Shown: positions 1 to 6,279 of the stretch, one piece after another
Layout: each line of letters opens with the position of its first letter
How positions within the stretch are numbered: the first letter of the stretch is position 1
IMG/VR virus record: IMGVR_UViG_3300028423_000356
Location: 1 to 64,000 of that record
Source of the DNA: a virus
Length of the DNA: 64,000 bases
Strand: one strand, 5' to 3'
Notes under the pieces: model-generated
Seen by the model: the letters and a program-made list of their open reading frames with translations, nothing else
Databases searched by the model: none
Told to the model about the DNA's origin: nothing
Made by a program: the position numbers and the translations under genes

Positions 1-16
1 GCTGGATAATATAGAA

Positions 17-250
17 TTAATCACAGATAACTCCTCCTCAATCTGTGATTAAAATGTCACACAATAAACTCCTCCTCATATTGTGTGACACCATATGACA
101 AACAATTTTACTCTCCCTTTGAATTGTTTGTCATAAAATAGGTGAAGATAGAACTCCGTTTTTAATGCTCTCCCTTAACGTTGAGTTCTCTTCATCTCAC
201 AGTGACAGGCATCTTAATATCCTCCCTTGTTAAGATGTCTGTCACTTTTT
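17..250 (+). ncRNA. tandem array of five hairpins with CUCC (anti-SD-like) loops
   Basis: Five consecutive inverted repeats are visible. HP1 is 17-28/41-52 (12 perfect pairs) and HP2 is 55-66/79-90 (12 perfect pairs); both have the identical loop AACTCCTCCTCA. HP3 is 95-107/122-134 (13 perfect pairs, loop TTACTCTCCCTTTG). HP4 is 143-160/177-194 (16 pairs with two small bulges, loop TTTAATGCTCTCCCTT). HP5 is 201-217/230-246 (17 pairs, one G-T, loop TATCCTCCCTTG), followed by TTTTT. Stems differ completely in sequence while every loop keeps CTCC or CTCCC, so the loop is the conserved part. CCUCC is the 16S anti-Shine-Dalgarno core. The organisation recalls alphaproteobacterial 'cuckoo'/CcsR RNAs, which show CUCC motifs in hairpin loops. 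Orientation is inferred from the gene downstream; the array may continue left of the window. Confidence 0.75.
201..250 (+). terminator. possible rho-independent terminator (hairpin 5 of the array)
   Basis: A 17-pair stem with a 12-base loop is followed directly by TTTTT (246-250). It could end a short RNA made of the hairpin array, or act as the leader hairpin of the gene starting at 268. Its loop also carries CCTCCC, so it may have both roles. Confidence 0.45.
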
Positions 251-267
251 ATATAAAGGATTGCGAA

Positions 268-576
268 ATGAAATTTAAAAATATAAATGATGTCCAGATT
301 GAAAATATTAAAAACACTATTAATAGACTCAACCTTGAGGAATTACAATATCTGAAATCATATATAGACTCAACCTTAAAAGATTTTAAAAATAATAAAC
401 AAGACACCATTAATTTAGGTGACACATTAAAGTTTTATGATGAAAATGATAATCTCAAAGTAGGGAAACTCATTAATAGACTCAACCTTCTCTATGTAGT
501 AGAAGATATAATGGGTAGACAATATAAGGTGCACCCTAAAGATACTCAACTTGTTAGAAATGGAAAGAGATACTAA
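268..576 (+). CDS. hypothetical protein (small, repeat-bearing gene 1)
   Basis: A 102-residue protein of unknown function. The start at 268 is chosen because AAAGGA lies seven bases upstream; a longer frame would run into the hairpin array. The C-terminal half (GDTLKFYDENDNLKVGKL..., then VVEDIMGRQYKVHPKDTQLV) looks like a small beta-barrel (SH3/KOW-like), but this is only an impression. The DNA contains four of the CTCAACCTT-like nonamers (328, 369, 481, 545), read in different frames as LNL or DSTL. One TAAGGTGCA element (525-533), also found three times in the gap at 2290-2724, lies inside it. It overlaps the next gene by one base (TAATG), which suggests translational coupling. Confidence 0.7.
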   Translation: MKFKNINDVQIENIKNTINRLNLEELQYLKSYIDSTLKDFKNNKQDTINLGDTLKFYDENDNLKVGKLINRLNLLYVVEDIMGRQYKVHPKDTQLVRNGKRY

Positions 577-1041
577 TGGCAAATGTATTATTTCAAATTA
601 AGAATGATGTGACAGAAAGGCATATAATACTCAACCTTATAGCATCTGAATTGAATTCTAATAAGTATGAAACAGGGTTTTATGCTCAACCTTCTAATAA
701 TATAGAAGAGTTCATTAGAATTAACTCAACCTATACGACACCAGATATAAAGATCAACCTTGGTGCAAAAAAGAAATCTAATTCTAATGACTCAACCTTA
801 AAGAAAACTTTAAAAGAATTAGATCAACCTCCTATGGTTGAGTTCTGGTATAAAATACCCTTTAAGTTATTCAAAAAAATTATAACACACGACTTCAAAA
901 CATTCAACCTTAAGATAGGTAGAGAATTATACTATGAAGTATATAATAAAGAAAAAGTAAGATATTTGTCACATAGGTTGCTTAATAATGAACTCAACCT
1001 GGGTCCAAATTTCATACCCAAGTTTAATGGAGTTCAACCTC
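328..1041 (+). repeat. 13 dispersed copies of nonamer CTCAACCTT inside two genes
   Basis: Copies begin at 328, 369, 481, 545, 630, 685, 725, 753, 791, 823, 903, 993 and 1033. Six are exact (328, 369, 481, 630, 685, 791), four have one change and three have two or more; the core TCAACC is kept in 12 of 13. Spacing varies from 28 to 112 bases. The copies fall in all three reading frames (LNL, DSTL/NST, AQP/DQP), so the nucleotide string, not a peptide, is conserved. One copy (823-831) can pair with GGTTGA just after it (835-840). All copies are on the coding strand, so they would be present in the mRNA. Confidence 0.8.
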
Positions 1042-1139
1042 AACGTGTATACAAAAGACAATCAGGAAAGAATTATTTTATAGAAACTGGAAGCAACTCT
1101 TACTTAAGAAAAGAACCACAAAAATTCTGTTTTAAGTAA
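576..1139 (+). CDS. hypothetical protein, paralogue of the gene at 22582 (repeat-bearing gene 2)
   Basis: A 187-residue protein of unknown function. It aligns along most of its length with the 171-residue protein at 22582-23097: VEFWYKIPFKLFKK here against VEIWYKIPLDLFEN there, and FNLKIGRELYYEV against INIKIGRTIYLQE, with a similar N-terminus (VLFQIKND / ILFNLKNKD). This copy has insertions of about 25 residues around 60-85 (KSNSNDSTLKK) that carry extra nonamer repeats. Nine of the 13 CTCAACCTT-like elements are in this gene; the paralogue has none. It overlaps the preceding gene by one base. It is followed by about 310 bases without a gene. Confidence 0.75.
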   Translation: MANVLFQIKNDVTERHIILNLIASELNSNKYETGFYAQPSNNIEEFIRINSTYTTPDIKINLGAKKKSNSNDSTLKKTLKELDQPPMVEFWYKIPFKLFKKIITHDFKTFNLKIGRELYYEVYNKEKVRYLSHRLLNNELNLGPNFIPKFNGVQPQRVYKRQSGKNYFIETGSNSYLRKEPQKFCFK

Positions 1140-1389
1140 TGTCCCTTGTCCTAGGACTAAGGACACCAATGGGGCAAAAACATTAGCACGGACTCCCTTA
1201 TATATAATATATGCTATAAGAAGTCAATAGTCAAGTGTTTTTCACATTTTTTCTAAAAATTCCTTATGTCCAATAACGATTGATTATCGGACGTGTTACA
1301 TTTTTACAACACAATTATTTTTCACAAATTTATTTTTAACTGCCACATAACTTAATTGGTAGTTATTAATATTTATTTACTCTCACCTA
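1140..1389. other. gene-free, hairpin-rich intergenic region
   Basis: No gene is supported here. Three inverted repeats are visible: 1141-1164 (9 pairs with two single bulges around CTAG), 1191-1225 (GACT and CTTATA pairing with TATAAG and AGTC around an AT-rich loop), and 1268-1292 (GTCC-ATAA against TTAT-GGAC with one mismatch, loop CGATTGA). None has the clean T-run of a terminator, although ATTTTT follows the third. The stretch separates the hairpin/nonamer unit from the promoter at 1390. Confidence 0.5.
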
Positions 1390-1418
1390 TTGACTTTTTA
1401 ACAATTACATACTATATT
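1390..1418 (+). promoter_or_regulatory. sigma70-like promoter
   Basis: TTGACT (1390-1395), 17 bases, TATATT (1413-1418) within ACTATATTAT. It lies 32 bases before the pyrophosphohydrolase-like gene. It is one of nine promoters of this pattern in the window. Confidence 0.8.
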
Positions 1419-1449
1419 ATATGTATAGACTATTAAAAGGAGATTTGTA

Positions 1450-2082
1450 ATGTATGAATACGAATCATACCATAACTACATCAGCAGAATGTATAGAGAA
1501 TATGAAGAAGCATCTTCAGTAGAAAATCAAGACTTAAAAATTAATAATGGAGAAACAAATATGAAATATGATAATGATAAAACACAATTTGCACTCATTC
1601 CACCAGAAGCATTAGAAGAAATTGGAAGAGTGTTAACATTCGGTTCTTCTAAGTATGGACCAAATGATTGGAGACACGATGGAGACTGCACAGAATGGTC
1701 AAGAACATATTCATCCATTCAAAGACATTTAAATGCTTTCTGGAGTGGTGAAGACTTAGACCCCGAAACAGGACTTAATCACTTATCACACGCCGCAACA
1801 CAAATCATTATTCTTATGATGCACCAGAAAGATGGTAACACTCATATGGATGATAGATATGTGCCCCTTGAAGTTCCAACAGAAATTACATGTGATAATT
1901 GTGATTGTGTCACACCTTGCTTTACAGAATATTCTCTTGATGATGATTATTCTTATAGTGTTTCAGATGCTGTGGTAAATACTCCAAATGTAACATTGAA
2001 TGAATCTAATCACCATAAACACAATGATATCAGCACCATAGTTGATAATCTTAGAGAATACCTTTATAACAGGGATAGATAA
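1450..2082 (+). CDS. dATP/dGTP pyrophosphohydrolase-like protein (DUF5664/MazG-like)
   Basis: A 210-residue protein. Residues 38-125 match the phage dATP/dGTP diphosphohydrolase N-terminal family: KYGPNDWR, then the helix with RHLNAFWSGEDLDPETGL and HLSHAATQIIILM. Members hydrolyse purine dNTPs to dNMP and pyrophosphate and shape the nucleotide pool; some work in phages that replace adenine by 2-aminoadenine. No PurZ-like gene is visible here, so that link is unproven. Residues 126-210 hold a Cys-rich stretch (CDNCDCVTPC) of unknown role. AAAGGAG precedes ATG 1450, but ATG 1561 (residue 38) also has GGAGA seven bases upstream and matches the usual family start, so two products are possible. 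Confidence 0.75.
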   Translation: MYEYESYHNYISRMYREYEEASSVENQDLKINNGETNMKYDNDKTQFALIPPEALEEIGRVLTFGSSKYGPNDWRHDGDCTEWSRTYSSIQRHLNAFWSGEDLDPETGLNHLSHAATQIIILMMHQKDGNTHMDDRYVPLEVPTEITCDNCDCVTPCFTEYSLDDDYSYSVSDAVVNTPNVTLNESNHHKHNDISTIVDNLREYLYNRDR

Positions 2083-2089
2083 AAACATT

Positions 2090-2120
2090 AGAGTGGCATC
2101 TTAAAAATGTCACTCTTTTA
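2090..2120 (+). terminator. rho-independent terminator
   Basis: AGAGTGGCAT (2090-2099) pairs with ATGTCACTCT (2107-2116) with one G-T pair, followed by TTTTATT. It ends the transcript of the pyrophosphohydrolase-like gene. Confidence 0.75.
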
Positions 2121-2139
2121 TTATGTAAGGAGTGTTAAT

Positions 2140-2289
2140 ATGTATAATACAATTAAATTACCACAATACAAATGGAAATGTGAATTGACTAATAATACTT
2201 TCTGGTATGTGGAAGATGGAAAGCAACCTAATATGTTCCATAGATTTATGCAGAGAATTATATTAGGATTTAAGTGGACTGAAATTTAA
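2140..2289 (+). CDS. hypothetical small protein
   Basis: A 49-residue basic protein (MYNTIKLPQYKWKCELTNN...). ATG 2140 is preferred over in-frame codons from 2107 because TAAGGAG lies eight bases upstream and the earlier ones fall inside the terminator hairpin. It is rich in Trp and Lys and has no recognisable domain. It sits alone between a terminator and a 435-base gap. Confidence 0.5.
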   Translation: MYNTIKLPQYKWKCELTNNTFWYVEDGKQPNMFHRFMQRIILGFKWTEI

Positions 2290-2663
2290 ATATTATATCC
2301 CCCAGCATAGGGACACTAAAGAGTCTTTAAAGTTAATCTTTAAATTATCTTCAAAGCTTTATGTATACTAATAATTATAAGAGTAATGAGCGGATATGGT
2401 AGGGGTAAAATTAAAATAATAGGCGTGTGTCATTAATACAACATAACTCTAAGGTGCACTGGAAAGTATTAAAATGTTTACATAGTAAGATTAATAATGG
2501 ATAATAACCTTTAAGGTGCACCATAATAGCAACACCCCCCCTAAGGTGCAATTAACGAGATGATCCACGGGTTTTCGTTAAATTTTAAAAAACTGAAAAA
2601 ATTCTAAAATTACATCTTAGCACTCATATTTTTTTAAAAAAAATTTATTTTTTATTTTACCCC
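2290..2663. other. gene-free region with repeated TAAGGTGCA
   Basis: No gene is supported. TAAGGTGCA occurs three times (2450-2458, 2512-2520, 2542-2550), each preceded by a pyrimidine-rich run; a fourth copy is inside the gene at 268-576. TTAACGA (2552-2558) can pair with TCGTTAA (2575-2581), followed by an AT-rich run. The last part leads into the promoter at 2664. Whether the repeats bind a protein or act in RNA cannot be told from the sequence. Confidence 0.5.
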
Positions 2664-2692
2664 TTGAAATACTCTTATTGGCATACTATATT
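2664..2692 (+). promoter_or_regulatory. sigma70-like promoter
   Basis: TTGAAA (2664-2669), 17 bases, TATATT (2687-2692) preceded by ATAC. It drives the methyltransferase-like gene at 2725 and probably the small genes behind it. Confidence 0.7.
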
Positions 2693-2724
2693 GTTAATAA
2701 CAAATATGTATTGGAGACTATATT

Positions 2725-3228
2725 ATGAAAGAAGTATTATACAGTAAAGGTAAAAATGATGAGTGTTATACTCCTGCTTATGGTGTGAAACCTATATTGA
2801 AATATATTCCTAAGGATGCTATTGTATGGTGTCCCTTTGATAAGAAGCATAGTGAATTTGTGAAACAGATTAGTAATACGAATAAAGTTATTAATAGTCA
2901 TATTGATTATGGTCAGGATTTTTTTGAGTATGAACCTGATGAGTGGGATATTATAATAAGTAATCCACCCTTTACTGAAAAGAGAAAATATTTTGAAAGA
3001 GCATTATCGTTTAATAAACCATTTGCTCTTATAATGAGTAATACATGGTTAAATGATTCTGCACCTAAGAAGTTATTTAAGGATAAAGATTTACAACTAT
3101 TAATGTTTGAAAAGAGGATGATATTTGAGACACCTAATAATGAAGTGAATAATAAAATAACATTTTCGAGTAGTTACTACTGTTGGAATTTTTTACCAAA
3201 ACAAATTATAATGGAAAGTTGGATATGA
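2725..3228 (+). CDS. DNA adenine methyltransferase-like protein (NPPF type)
   Basis: A 167-residue protein with the amino-methyltransferase catalytic motif IV as SNPPF (residues about 78-82), preceded by DEWDIII. The N-terminus (NDECYTPAYGVKPILKYIP) is of the DECYTP type also seen in the methylase-like gene at 23658, so the two are distant relatives. Known relatives of this short class act on adenine-N6 in phage DNA; the target is unknown here. The SAM-binding motif is not the standard one: VWCPFDKKHSEF takes its place. GGAG lies eight bases before ATG 2725. It overlaps the next gene by ATGA. Confidence 0.65.
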   Translation: MKEVLYSKGKNDECYTPAYGVKPILKYIPKDAIVWCPFDKKHSEFVKQISNTNKVINSHIDYGQDFFEYEPDEWDIIISNPPFTEKRKYFERALSFNKPFALIMSNTWLNDSAPKKLFKDKDLQLLMFEKRMIFETPNNEVNNKITFSSSYYCWNFLPKQIIMESWI

Positions 3229-3479
3229 TTTATAAGATAAAGAAAAAGATTAAAAGTTTATTTGATGATACTTCAAGTGAGTGTTTTACACTTGAGAAGA
3301 TGAGAATGAAACTTATTGAAGATGGATATGATGTTGAACCTATTAGTATTAACGATATTGAATGTATGTGGTTGAGAGTGAAGATACCTAATGAAGAAAA
3401 TAAAAGTATTAGAGTAACATTTGAATCATATCATGATGATTATTATATGAGAATGTTAAAAGAGATATATGGAAAGTGA
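3225..3479 (+). CDS. hypothetical protein
   Basis: An 84-residue protein of unknown function. ATG 3225 overlaps the stop of the methyltransferase-like gene (ATGA) with GGAAAG upstream; in-frame codons from 3183 lie inside that gene and are not used. The N-terminus is Lys-rich (MIYKIKKKIKSLF). The rest is a mixed alpha/beta sequence ending VTFESYHDDYYMRMLKEIYG. It is part of a coupled cluster of small genes. Confidence 0.6.
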   Translation: MIYKIKKKIKSLFDDTSSECFTLEKMRMKLIEDGYDVEPISINDIECMWLRVKIPNEENKSIRVTFESYHDDYYMRMLKEIYGK

Positions 3480-3481
3480 AA

Positions 3482-3805
3482 ATGGAAATGTATAATGGAT
3501 TAGTGAGAAAAGCATGTGTTGTGTGTAAAAAGGATTGGATGTGGGATGCGGAAAAAGTTGCGGATGAACCTGTCTGTCCTAATTGTATAAAAATGGAAAC
3601 ACGTTATGCTATCAGTTCTTTCGAAGAGATTTGGGTGAAAGTGTGTTATAGGTTTTTTGAAAGAAATGGGTATTATGATTGGTATGAAGTAGATATGAGA
3701 GATGCGTTTAATGAAATGATGGAAGAAAGTAATGGAAATATAAATCCAATCTGGTTAAAAGAAAGAATTAAAAAATTATATGAGAGTGTTGGAATTTATA
3801 CTTGA
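3482..3805 (+). CDS. hypothetical zinc-ribbon protein
   Basis: A 107-residue protein with CVVC near residue 12 and CPNC near residue 32, a likely four-cysteine zinc knuckle. The C-terminal part is helical and acidic (YDWYEVDMRDAFNEMMEES). ATG 3482 is chosen because GGAAAG lies five bases upstream; GTG 3476, overlapping the previous stop, is an alternative that adds two residues. The -35 box of the next promoter begins inside its stop region. Function unknown; nucleic-acid or protein binding is possible. Confidence 0.6.
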   Translation: MEMYNGLVRKACVVCKKDWMWDAEKVADEPVCPNCIKMETRYAISSFEEIWVKVCYRFFERNGYYDWYEVDMRDAFNEMMEESNGNINPIWLKERIKKLYESVGIYT

Positions 3806-3830
3806 CAAAGTGGATTTGATATACTATATT
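3802..3830 (+). promoter_or_regulatory. sigma70-like promoter
   Basis: TTGACA (3802-3807), 17 bases, TATATT (3825-3830) within ATACTATATTAT. The -35 box overlaps the stop codon of the preceding gene. It drives the run of small genes from 3851. Confidence 0.85.
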
Positions 3831-3850
3831 ATTATAAAGGGAGAATGAAT

Positions 3851-4126
3851 ATGAAAGATACATTAACAGTTAGATATTATGCTCGTCCTGATGGTCGTAT
3901 GAGTGAAATTGAAATGAGTAACATCTTTAAAGAAGATGTGGATTTTTTTGTAAAGAATAATATAGTCGTATCAATAGAAGAATTGATGACCGGGGATATT
4001 GTGGTATATGGTTGTCCAAGATATGATGATTCTGAAGAGAGTGAAATTATAGTTTTCTCTGATAATAGAAATTGTCAAGATACTATGAAAAATCTTAGAG
4101 AAAAATGTGAAAAGGAATTTTTATGA
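3851..4126 (+). CDS. hypothetical protein
   Basis: A 91-residue acidic protein of unknown function (MKDTLTVRYYARPDGRMSEIEMS...). ATG 3851 is preferred to ATG 3845 because AAAGGGAG ends at 3843, which leaves a normal spacing only for the later codon. It overlaps the next gene by ATGA. No motif is recognised. Confidence 0.55.
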   Translation: MKDTLTVRYYARPDGRMSEIEMSNIFKEDVDFFVKNNIVVSIEELMTGDIVVYGCPRYDDSEESEIIVFSDNRNCQDTMKNLREKCEKEFL

Positions 4127-4347
4127 AAACAATAATTAAAAATACTCCTGTTGATGTGGATGAAGTGAATAGGTTTCGTAAAAGAGGAACTGAAGAAGAA
4201 ATTCCTTTAATGACTGCAAAGTATAATGCTCAAGTGAGTCGTCTTCTTGATGAATTATATGTTATTCGTAATGAGACGGATGATGTGGATGAAAAAGTGG
4301 ATATGTTGATTGAAATTATGATTCGTGGCATCGAATTTAAAGATTAA
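4123..4347 (+). CDS. hypothetical protein
   Basis: A 74-residue protein (MKTIIKNTPVDVDEVNRFRKRG...) predicted to be mostly helical, with an acidic C-terminal half (NETDDVDEKVDMLIEIM). AAGGAATTTTT precedes the start, which overlaps the upstream stop by ATGA. Function unknown. Confidence 0.55.
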   Translation: MKTIIKNTPVDVDEVNRFRKRGTEEEIPLMTAKYNAQVSRLLDELYVIRNETDDVDEKVDMLIEIMIRGIEFKD

Positions 4348-4365
4348 TAGAATGGAGATTATATT

Positions 4366-4518
4366 ATGTATTTTGATGATGAAATTATAGAAGATTTTGC
4401 ACGCATTATTGCAGCAGAAAAAATGGGATTAATAAAAGATAAAAAAGGTAAAAATTTACCTTATGAACTATGGAGTCAGTGTATTCCAGATGCTCGTAAT
4501 TTTTTAGGAATGGATTAA
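4366..4518 (+). CDS. hypothetical small protein
   Basis: A 50-residue protein (MYFDDEIIEDFARIIAAEKM...) beginning 18 bases after the preceding gene, with GGAG eight bases before ATG 4366. The sequence has an acidic amphipathic N-terminal helix and ends QCIPDARNFLGMD. It is short, but spacing and ribosome site fit the operon. Function unknown. Confidence 0.5.
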   Translation: MYFDDEIIEDFARIIAAEKMGLIKDKKGKNLPYELWSQCIPDARNFLGMD

Positions 4519-4520
4519 TT

Positions 4521-4658
4521 ATGGTAGATATTTTGATATGGGCTTTATTGTTATACCTAATTATAAAGGGTATCGAAATCATCGTTGATAATATCATATA
4601 CTTTACTGTAATTGCAGTAATAACAATAATAATACTAGGTGAAAAGGGAATATTATGA
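4521..4658 (+). CDS. small membrane protein
   Basis: A 45-residue protein starting two bases after the previous stop and overlapping the next start by ATGA. Almost the whole length is hydrophobic (ILIWALLLYLIIKGIEIIV, then FTVIAVITIIIL), so one or two inner-membrane helices are expected. The ribosome site is weak (AGGAATGG). Function unknown. Confidence 0.45.
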   Translation: MVDILIWALLLYLIIKGIEIIVDNIIYFTVIAVITIIILGEKGIL

Positions 4659-5050
4659 ATAAGTTATTAGAAAATATAGAAGCAAAGATGACAGAGAACA
4701 GATATGTTTTCCCAAGTCCTCTTGAAGAAATAAGTTATACTGAAACATATAGTAATCAAGGTCCTATTGATATTAGTTTAAATACACTAAGAGAAATGCG
4801 CATTGAAGTTCGTATTGGTGCTTATCAAATGATTGAAGAAAAGTATATCGGAACTACTACTGGTGAATTTATTATGCAAGAGTTGAAGGAAAAAATGGGG
4901 TATGCTATTGCTGAACACATTTATGGTGATATAAGAAGAAAGTTAATAGAATTGGAATATACCACTCGTCGTGAGGGTATAAGACACAATTCAGATACTT
5001 TAAAGATTATAGATGAATTACATAAGATGGTGACATATGGTAGATACTAA
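4655..5050 (+). CDS. hypothetical protein
   Basis: A 131-residue, mostly helical protein of unknown function (MNKLLENIEAKMTENRYVFPSP...). AAAAGGGA lies upstream of ATG 4655, which overlaps the small membrane protein by ATGA. No catalytic motif is seen. Confidence 0.6.
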   Translation: MNKLLENIEAKMTENRYVFPSPLEEISYTETYSNQGPIDISLNTLREMRIEVRIGAYQMIEEKYIGTTTGEFIMQELKEKMGYAIAEHIYGDIRRKLIELEYTTRREGIRHNSDTLKIIDELHKMVTYGRY

Positions 5051-5074
5051 TATTTACATGTGAAAGGAAATATT

Positions 5075-5257
5075 ATGGATATAGGTAAAGCGATTGATGG
5101 TTTATTCAAAGGATTTGTGTTTGCGTTAATATCAACACTCATTCTCGCACTTTATATTTTATGGGTAACATTTTTTGAATCAAATCCTTGGGATGTTTGT
5201 GGTAAAATGAAAACAGACAGTGCAAAAGTCCAATGTATGGAGACACACTATGATTAA
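5075..5257 (+). CDS. small membrane protein
   Basis: A 60-residue protein with one strong transmembrane segment (residues about 14-34, VFALISTLILALYILWVTFF) followed by a short tail with two cysteines. ATG 5075 has AAAGGAAA upstream; the in-frame GTG at 5060 lacks a site. It overlaps the next gene by eight bases. Function unknown. Confidence 0.55.
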   Translation: MDIGKAIDGLFKGFVFALISTLILALYILWVTFFESNPWDVCGKMKTDSAKVQCMETHYD

Positions 5258-5525
5258 TGAAATAAATGTAGACGATTTTACTTATGATGTGAAAATTGTA
5301 AGTGATAAAGATAATATTAAATTTTCTTATAAAGATAAAGATGATGAATGGTATACTTTAGAGGTAACTTACACACCTGAACTTGTTAGAGATTTAAAAT
5401 CAGTGCATGGAATAAATGTTGAAGAAGAACTTATTAGCATTTTGAAAGAAAATATGAAACTTGAAATAAGTAAAAAGTATGATGGTGAATATTGGAATAA
5501 AAACAAAGGAATTTGGAATGATTAA
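5250..5525 (+). CDS. hypothetical protein
   Basis: A 91-residue acidic protein (MINEINVDDFTYDVKIVS...). ATG 5250 has GGAGA six bases upstream and overlaps the end of the membrane protein; in-frame codons before it lie inside that gene. The sequence alternates short beta-like stretches (IKFSYKDKDDEWYTLEVTY) and a helix. Function unknown. Confidence 0.55.
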   Translation: MINEINVDDFTYDVKIVSDKDNIKFSYKDKDDEWYTLEVTYTPELVRDLKSVHGINVEEELISILKENMKLEISKKYDGEYWNKNKGIWND

Positions 5526-5928
5526 AAAATTTATTAATAGGTTAACCAAATGTGAATGTTTGGAAGAAATGAAAAAAACACCATATGGTGAAATTAAAAT
5601 GAATAATGGTATGCTTAGTTTTATTTTTAATATTATGTGGAGTTATGAACATAGTTTGAGACAAACAGGAAGAACAACAAGACTGTGTAATGAAGCAAAG
5701 AAAAATGGTGGTGTAGTTGTTTGTCACAATCAGGGTATGGTTAAATACATACAAGATATCTATAATATAAAAGCAGTTAACTTGGATACCTATTTGAATC
5801 CAGATTATCATAGAGGTAGAGTTAAACACATTAAATATTATTTTGATAGTCCTGCTGAACAAGAGTTAATAAAAAGAAAATTGTGTGAAGTGAAAGAGAT
5901 AATGGAAGGAAATGTATATGTTAGATAA
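5518..5928 (+). CDS. hypothetical protein with TGRTTR P-loop-like motif
   Basis: A 136-residue protein. Residues about 49-54 read TGRTTR, followed by LCNEAKKNGGVVVCHNQ. This arrangement occurs in a class of small phage proteins thought to have a P-loop NTPase-like fold; the full Walker A (GxxxxGK[S/T]) is absent. ATG 5518 follows AAAGGA and overlaps the previous gene by eight bases. Substrate and role are unknown. Confidence 0.55.
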   Translation: MIKKFINRLTKCECLEEMKKTPYGEIKMNNGMLSFIFNIMWSYEHSLRQTGRTTRLCNEAKKNGGVVVCHNQGMVKYIQDIYNIKAVNLDTYLNPDYHRGRVKHIKYYFDSPAEQELIKRKLCEVKEIMEGNVYVR

Positions 5929-6112
5929 AGATATTTTTTTAGATTTATTAGATATTGAAGATAGTGTCCTTGTATTGGATAATGATATGTGTTTTATAAA
6001 TTATAACTTTGATGAAGATGGTGAATGTGAATCTAAATCATTTTATTACAGTCCAAAAGATATACTATTAATTTTAGGTGAAGAATACAAAATTAAAATG
6101 AAGGATGTATAA
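5918..6112 (+). CDS. hypothetical acidic protein
   Basis: A 64-residue, very acidic protein (MLDKDIFLDLLDIEDSVLVLDND...). ATG 5918 is chosen over ATG 5912 because GGAAGGA (5904-5910) is at a normal distance only from the later codon. It overlaps the preceding gene. Function unknown. Confidence 0.5.
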   Translation: MLDKDIFLDLLDIEDSVLVLDNDMCFINYNFDEDGECESKSFYYSPKDILLILGEEYKIKMKDV

Positions 6113-6114
6113 TG

Positions 6115-6279
6115 ATGGGATTGAATATAATACTTGTTCCTGAAGGATATATAATAGAAAATGAAATAAATGGTGTTCTACACACTGTTTAAAAAGGTAA
6201 CATCGTTCAACCAAATCATAAAGATTTATATATGGTGAAAGAAGATTATGAAATCTTAAGGAAAGAATATGGAATTTAA
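6115..6279 (+). pseudogene. small phage gene interrupted by an in-frame TAA
   Basis: Reading from ATG 6115 gives 25 codons (MGLNIILVPEGYIIENEING...), then TAA at 6190-6192. The same frame continues with sensible protein (KGNIVQPNHKDLYMVKEDYEILRKEYGI) to TAA 6277-6279, where it overlaps the next gene's start. The part after the stop looks like the conserved end of a common type of 50-60 residue phage protein. One substitution (for example CAA or GAA to TAA) would explain it. Alternatives are readthrough or a sequencing error. Confidence 0.55.

Noticed and set aside
181-267. Longer N-terminus for the first gene, starting at 181
   Set aside because: It would translate through hairpins 4 and 5 of the array; ATG 268 has a normal ribosome site.
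328-1041. CRISPR array reading of the nonamer repeats
   Set aside because: The unit is only nine bases, spacing runs from 28 to 112, and the copies lie inside two genes that have a paralogue.
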